In this document: positions 59,779-64,000 of the stretch, piece by piece
Position numbering within the stretch: the first letter of the stretch is position 1
Layout of the letters: the number at the start of each line of letters is the position of its first letter
Notes under the pieces: generated by a model
The model's database searches: none
What the model saw: only the letters and a program-made list of their open reading frames with translations
Told to the model about the DNA's origin: nothing
DNA from: an uncultured Prevotellaceae bacterium
GTDB taxonomy: Bacteria > Bacteroidota > Bacteroidia > Bacteroidales > Bacteroidaceae
DNA length: 64,000 nucleotides
Direction of reading: 5' to 3'
NCBI GenBank assembly: GCA_947305005.1
Contig: CAMZCM010000006.1
Location: 1 to 64,000, forward strand
Program-made: the position numbers and the translations under genes

Positions 59779-61521
59779 ATGGCAGAGATTATCAACGAAG
59801 AGGCTCAGGAGAAGAAAAGCCTAAGTTTTATTGAACAGAAAGTGGTGAATGACCTCCGCGACGGCAAGAACGGCGGACGCTTCCAGACCCGCTTCCCGCC
59901 TGAACCGAACGGCTATTTACATATTGGTCATGCCAAAGCGATTGCATTGGACTTTGGAGTTGCCAAGAAGTACGGTGGTATCTGTAATCTGCGTTTCGAC
60001 GATACGAATCCTCAAAAGGAGGATACTGAATATATTGACAGCATTGAGCAGGATATCAAATGGCTTGGCTTCCAATGGGCAAATGTCTATTATGCTTCTG
60101 ATTATTTCCAGCAGCTATGGGATTTTGCTGTTTGGTTGATCAAGCAAGGCCGTGCTTACGTTGATGAGCAAACCAGCGAGCAGATAGCACAGCAGAAGGG
60201 AACGACGACAAGTCCTGGTACGAACAGCCCTTATCGTGATCGTCCCATCGAAGAGAACCTGCGTCTGTTTGAGTTCATGAACAGCGGCCAATGTGAGCCT
60301 GGAAAGATGGTACTACGTGCCAAGATAGATATGGCTCATCCTAATATGTTATTCCGTGATCCGCTGATTTATCGCGTGTTGAATATTCCGCATATTCGTA
60401 CAGGTAGCCAGTGGAATGCCTACCCGATGTATGACTTTACCCACGGCCAAAGCGATTATCTGGAAGGTGTTACGCATTCTTGGTGTACGTTGGAGTTTGT
60501 GGAGCATCGTCCTCTTTATGACCTCTTTGTTACGTGGATGAAAGAGTGGCGCGGTGAGACGGATAATATCGAAGATAACCGTCCTCGTCAGACAGAGTTC
60601 AATAAGCTGAATCTGAATTACACGCTGATGTCTAAGCGTAATCTGTTGGCATTGGTGAAGAATGGTTTTGTCAGTGGCTGGGACGATCCCCGTATGCCGA
60701 CGATCTGTGCTTTCCGTCGTCGTGGCTATTCTCCTGAGAGTATCATCAATTTTATCAGCAAGATTGGCTATACGACTTATGACGCGCTCAATGATTTTGC
60801 ATTGTTGGAGAGTGCTGTTCGTGAGGACTTGAATGTTCGCTCTACACGTGTTTCAGCGGTCATTAACCCTGTGAAACTCGTAATTACCAACTATCCTGAA
60901 GGACAAGTGGAAGAAATGGAAGCGGTTAACAATCCTGAACGTCCGGAAGAGGGAACACATACCATAGAGTTCTCTCGTGAGTTGTGGATTGAGCGCGAGG
61001 ATTTCATGGAGGATGCTCCGAAAAAATTTTTCCGTATGACTCCTGGTAAGGAAGTGCGACTGAAGAACGCATACATTGTCATGTGCACAGGCTGCACGAA
61101 AGATGCAGACGGAAACATTATAGAGATTCAGTGTACTTATGATCCAGAGAGCCGTAGTGGAATGCCTGGCGCAGATCGCAAGGTGAAGGGGACGTTGCAT
61201 TGGCTAAGCGTGAATCATTGCTTGCCTGCAGAAGTCAGAATGTATGAGCGTTTGTGGCAAGTCGAGAATCCCCGTGATGAACTTGCCCGACTGCAGGACG
61301 AAGGGCTGTCAGCCATCGAGGCGATGAAGCAAATGATGAATCCCGATTCTCTGAATGTCCTTAAGAATTGCTATGTTGAGCGCTTTGTGCAGAATATGCC
61401 AGCTCTGACATATCTACAGTTCCAGCGTATCGGATACTTCAATATTGATACAGACTCAACTGCTGAACATTTGGTGTTCAATAAGACCGTCGGCTTGAAA
61501 GATACATTCAAACTGAAATAA
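59779..61521 (+). CDS. glnS: Glutaminyl-tRNA synthetase
   Basis: This 580-residue class I synthetase has the HIGH-type motif FPPEPNGYLHIGHAKAIALDF, RFDDTNPQKEDTEYIDSIEQDIKWLG and the KMSKS-type motif YTLMSKRNLLALV. The C-terminal two beta-barrel anticodon-binding domains (about 345-560) are intact. It is GlnRS rather than GluRS by overall length and the WCTLEFVEHRPLYDL region. The following gene starts directly after its stop. Confidence 0.96.
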   Translation: MAEIINEEAQEKKSLSFIEQKVVNDLRDGKNGGRFQTRFPPEPNGYLHIGHAKAIALDFGVAKKYGGICNLRFDDTNPQKEDTEYIDSIEQDIKWLGFQWANVYYASDYFQQLWDFAVWLIKQGRAYVDEQTSEQIAQQKGTTTSPGTNSPYRDRPIEENLRLFEFMNSGQCEPGKMVLRAKIDMAHPNMLFRDPLIYRVLNIPHIRTGSQWNAYPMYDFTHGQSDYLEGVTHSWCTLEFVEHRPLYDLFVTWMKEWRGETDNIEDNRPRQTEFNKLNLNYTLMSKRNLLALVKNGFVSGWDDPRMPTICAFRRRGYSPESIINFISKIGYTTYDALNDFALLESAVREDLNVRSTRVSAVINPVKLVITNYPEGQVEEMEAVNNPERPEEGTHTIEFSRELWIEREDFMEDAPKKFFRMTPGKEVRLKNAYIVMCTGCTKDADGNIIEIQCTYDPESRSGMPGADRKVKGTLHWLSVNHCLPAEVRMYERLWQVENPRDELARLQDEGLSAIEAMKQMMNPDSLNVLKNCYVERFVQNMPALTYLQFQRIGYFNIDTDSTAEHLVFNKTVGLKDTFKLK

Positions 61522-62979
61522 ATGCGATTAGACGATGATCTGAAATATTTTGAGGAGCCTGAATTCAAGGATGTGCTGGCAAAATATGAAACTGCCCGCA
61601 AAGCGGGATTGCCAGTATATATGGATGCTGATGACCTTACGGATATAGCTGAATACTACTCGTTTGTCTGTCACGATGATGAAAAGGCGAACGAAGCTAT
61701 TTCCTTTGCTTTGCAACTGCATCCTGAAGCTGTGGATCCTCAGATATTCATGGCGCGACAATACTTGGCGAAAGGAGATTGGGAACAAGCTCAGTTTTGT
61801 TGCGACGCCATTGAAGATCGGCAGAATCGTGAGGTTCTCTTCCTGCAGGCTGAACTCATGATACATGCAGAACATTCAGATCAGGCAATGGACTTATTGT
61901 TGAAAGCAGCCCAGGAGATAGAAGAGGATAAGGATTTCTTCCTTTATGACTCTGCCTATATCTTCATCGACTATCGGCTGTTTGAATTGGCGCTAGTCTT
62001 TGCGAACACATTAGAGGAAATGGCAGCGGATTGGTATAAGACGTGGCAAGTTCAAGCCGATGTCCAATTAGGGTTGGAGCATTATCGTCTTGCTCTGAAA
62101 TATCTTGATCGAATGCTGGATGTTGATCCCTTCCATATTGAAGCTTGGAACTGGAGCGCTGAAGCCTATTGTGGGATTGCCGATTATGAAAAGGCAGCCA
62201 ATAGCTTGGATTACGCCTTAGCTATAGACCCCGACAATGAAAGGGCTTTACAGCTGAAAGCTTGGCTGTTTCTGCAACAGGGCAATTTCTCAGAAGCACA
62301 TAAGCTTTATCTGAAAGAGATTGAGAAAGCTCCTGAAAATGAGCAGAACTGGCTTTACGATTCTTATTGCCTGTTGGACGAGGACAAAGTGGATGAGGCG
62401 TTGACTGCAATAGAGAAAGCAGAGGAGTTGGCAGAAGGCTTAAGTCCGGAACAGACAACAATTTATGAGCAACATGCTCAGGTTCTTAGTCGGAAAGGAA
62501 GAGTAGAGGAAGCTATCCGCTACTTGGATAAAGCAGAGTGGGAGAGCGCCTCCGATGTTGATCCTGCTGATTTTGATTTGTTTCGTTCGCGTGTTTGTGC
62601 TGAGAATCAACGGCTTGACGAAGCTATCTCCTATATCAAGAAAGCTTGTGAAAAAGTTGATGAAGACCAACAGCATGACATCCTATATCGTGCAGGGCAA
62701 TTGTTCATTGAAGTGAACGAATTTAAGACGGCCAAAGAAATCTTTGAAGGACTGCTGGATGGGACAGATGATGTGTTAGATCAAGCTGAATATAAAGCTT
62801 ACTTGGCTTATTGTGCAATGTCTTTAGGCAATGATCAAGCTGCCCTTCAATATTTACAGGAAGCACAAGGAGATGCCCAGGATAGATTGAAAGAGCTCTT
62901 TGAAGAGATCTTCCCTAATGTGCAGCCCTCAGATTATTATCACTATTATTATTATCGCGTTTATGGTCGATGGCCATAA
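61522..62979 (+). CDS. TPR-repeat protein with Tyr-rich C-terminus
   Basis: This 485-residue protein has no signal peptide and consists of tetratricopeptide repeats from about residue 35 on, for example YLAKGDWEQAQFCCDAIED, EHYRLALKYLDRMLDVDPFHIEAW, ADYEKAANSLDYALAIDPDNERAL and KGRVEEAIRYLDKAEW. It is strongly acidic. The tail YYHYYYYRVYGRWP is unusual. It is probably a cytoplasmic protein-interaction scaffold. The ATG follows the glnS stop without a gap (TAAATG), so the two are co-translated. Confidence 0.88.
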   Translation: MRLDDDLKYFEEPEFKDVLAKYETARKAGLPVYMDADDLTDIAEYYSFVCHDDEKANEAISFALQLHPEAVDPQIFMARQYLAKGDWEQAQFCCDAIEDRQNREVLFLQAELMIHAEHSDQAMDLLLKAAQEIEEDKDFFLYDSAYIFIDYRLFELALVFANTLEEMAADWYKTWQVQADVQLGLEHYRLALKYLDRMLDVDPFHIEAWNWSAEAYCGIADYEKAANSLDYALAIDPDNERALQLKAWLFLQQGNFSEAHKLYLKEIEKAPENEQNWLYDSYCLLDEDKVDEALTAIEKAEELAEGLSPEQTTIYEQHAQVLSRKGRVEEAIRYLDKAEWESASDVDPADFDLFRSRVCAENQRLDEAISYIKKACEKVDEDQQHDILYRAGQLFIEVNEFKTAKEIFEGLLDGTDDVLDQAEYKAYLAYCAMSLGNDQAALQYLQEAQGDAQDRLKELFEEIFPNVQPSDYYHYYYYRVYGRWP

Positions 62980-63006
62980 ACCCAATGCGACTGCCGCAAA
63001 TACTGA

Positions 63007-63630
63007 TTATTTCTTTACTCCCTTGTAAATGAGGTATGCGATGAGACCAAGGAAGAGTGCAATCATGGCGATGCCTAATTCGTGACTGTACTCATTCACC
63101 TTTTCCATTAACTGGTCCTCAGGAACTGCACTTTGAAGTCCATAGCCTATAGCTGCTAAGATAATGTTCCAGATACCTGCACCAAGTGACGTATAAAAAA
63201 CGAAACGTGAGAGTTGCATTTTGGCCAATCCTGCAGGAATAGAGATGAGGTGACGAATGCCGGGAACGAGACGACCAATGAGCGTGCCGACAGCTCCGTG
63301 ATTGTTAAAGTAATGCTCCGTCTTTTGTATTTTCTCTTCGTTAAGGAGAAACATGTGTCCTACCGTACTGTTGGCGAAGGCATAGATGATTGGACGGCCA
63401 AGATACCGTGCTGCTACATAGTTGATCATTGCACCGATGTTCGCACCTATTGTCGCACATAAAATTACAAGTATGACATTCAAGTCGCTCCCGTCTGTCG
63501 CTGCACGGTAAGCAGCAGGTGGAACAACGAGTTCACTGGGGATCGGAAAGATGGTGCTTTCCAAAGTCATGAGGAATGTGATGGTCCAATAATTGAGGTG
63601 GTCGAAACACCAAGCGATGAAAGCAGACAT
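63007..63630 (-). CDS. DedA family (VTT domain) membrane protein
   Basis: This 207-residue protein has the DedA signature: re-entrant and helical segments with TLESTIFPIPSELVVPPAAY, GANIGAMINYVAARYLGRP and GRLVPGIRHLISIPAGLAKM (the conserved GRxxPxxR region). The last helix is near residues 185-203. DedA proteins are implicated in recycling undecaprenyl phosphate and other lipid carriers across the inner membrane. It is convergent with the TPR gene, with 27 bases between the stops. Confidence 0.93.
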   Translation of the reverse strand: MSAFIAWCFDHLNYWTITFLMTLESTIFPIPSELVVPPAAYRAATDGSDLNVILVILCATIGANIGAMINYVAARYLGRPIIYAFANSTVGHMFLLNEEKIQKTEHYFNNHGAVGTLIGRLVPGIRHLISIPAGLAKMQLSRFVFYTSLGAGIWNIILAAIGYGLQSAVPEDQLMEKVNEYSHELGIAMIALFLGLIAYLIYKGVKK

Positions 63631-63666
63631 TGAATAATAATGTATATTAGTTAGAATGTAGTTTGG

Positions 63667-63981
63667 TTAGATAAACTTCTTGCGAAATTCGTTGTGAGAA
63701 GAGAATCGATGAGTGAAGCCTGTTGAGAAAACCTGGAACGGTAACAGTAGTTCAAGAACAAGGTAGGACAGGTAATAGTTTCGACATCCTAATGCATGTG
63801 TAGTCGTATGCAAACAGACTAGTTTGGTCGGGATGTAAATGAGTAGAAGGACACAGAGGATGGAGATGAAAATGTACATGTACACCTGTGTCTCATCTGT
63901 TGCATTTGAGGAAACCGTTAATACCATACAAATTAACAATGGCAATACGAGGAAGAGAATCACACTCCAAGGAATTAGCAT
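63667..63981 (-). CDS. Hypothetical membrane protein at the window edge
   Basis: The frame is open to the window edge; the first ATG is at 63981, giving 104 residues, but the gene may begin outside. Two strong hydrophobic segments are visible (about 3-24, IPWSVILFLVLPLLICMVLTV, and 36-56, MYIFISILCVLLLIYI), with possibly a third at 70-88. The C-terminus is basic (HRFSSHNEFRKKFI). No family is recognised. It lies 36 bases upstream of the dedA start and in the same direction. Confidence 0.5.
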   Translation of the reverse strand: MLIPWSVILFLVLPLLICMVLTVSSNATDETQVYMYIFISILCVLLLIYIPTKLVCLHTTTHALGCRNYYLSYLVLELLLPFQVFSTGFTHRFSSHNEFRKKFI

Positions 63982-64000
63982 ACGAAGAGCTTGCTTCAAC

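Overview
The window looks like chromosome from a member of the Bacteroidales, most likely Prevotella or a close relative. The support is: many promoters of the Bacteroidota type (TTTG, about 19 nt, then TAnnTTTG) and almost no Shine-Dalgarno sites; Bacteroidota-specific families (DUF4301, DUF3127, DUF4835, DUF4923, BACON); the trp order B-E-G-D-C-F-A; an rseC-rnfBCDGEA operon; and a long Ala/Lys/Glu tail on ribosomal protein S16. The species assignment is inference. Most of the window is ordinary core genome, with no prophage, plasmid, integrase or transposase.

Layout. 1-9.0 kb: tRNA-Arg, DUF4301, a RelA-type (p)ppGpp synthetase with a ruined hydrolase site, a secreted MORN-repeat protein, a YhcH-family protein, a glycogen branching enzyme and a His/Ser/Gly-rich secreted protein. 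9.0-11.8 kb: recR, a membrane protein, a GT2 glycosyltransferase and a GNAT acetyltransferase in one minus-strand operon. 11.9-13.9 kb: tRNA-Pro, a secreted protein, a decayed C-terminal gene remnant, a palindromic repeat and the trp terminator. 13.9-20.5 kb: complete trp operon headed by an 18-codon leader peptide with four consecutive Trp codons and an attenuator hairpin. 20.6-28.5 kb: glmS facing a lon-tgt-lptG-DEAD helicase operon. 28.6-34.6 kb: GH25 lysozyme with cdd, a glucosaminidase with LysM, ettA, a secreted beta-propeller glycosidase-like protein and fRMsr. 34.7-37.4 kb: rpsP, a small coiled-coil gene, a type II CRISPR tracrRNA next to the first 17 codons of a deleted cas9, a PaaI-like thioesterase and rseC. 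37.4-42.7 kb: a REP-like inverted repeat, then the Rnf ion-pumping complex. 42.8-52.4 kb: DUF4923, rluA, rlmH, a protease-like TPR protein, recN, DUF4835, coaBC, a DnaQ-like exonuclease and dnaN, mostly one dense minus-strand cluster. 52.5-58.5 kb: DUF3127 facing a three-gene envelope cluster (LPP20-like, BACON, PEGA/barrel). 58.5-64 kb: a second copy of the palindromic repeat, ribE, glnS, a TPR protein, a DedA protein and a membrane protein at the edge.

The most notable item is at 36.08-36.30 kb. The minus strand encodes what looks like an intact tracrRNA (anti-repeat, AAUAAGGC nexus, UUCG-capped terminator, own promoter). The plus strand carries a cas9 promoter and start codon followed by only MSRILGIDTGTNSLGWA, after which cas9 is gone. 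Other items of interest are the trp leader peptide, two copies of a roughly 75-bp intergenic element built on TTCCCACGTGTGGGAA, a REP-like element that supplies the last residues of RseC, and core enzymes that lack textbook catalytic or metal residues (RelA HD site, Tgt zinc site, CoaC Asn/Cys).
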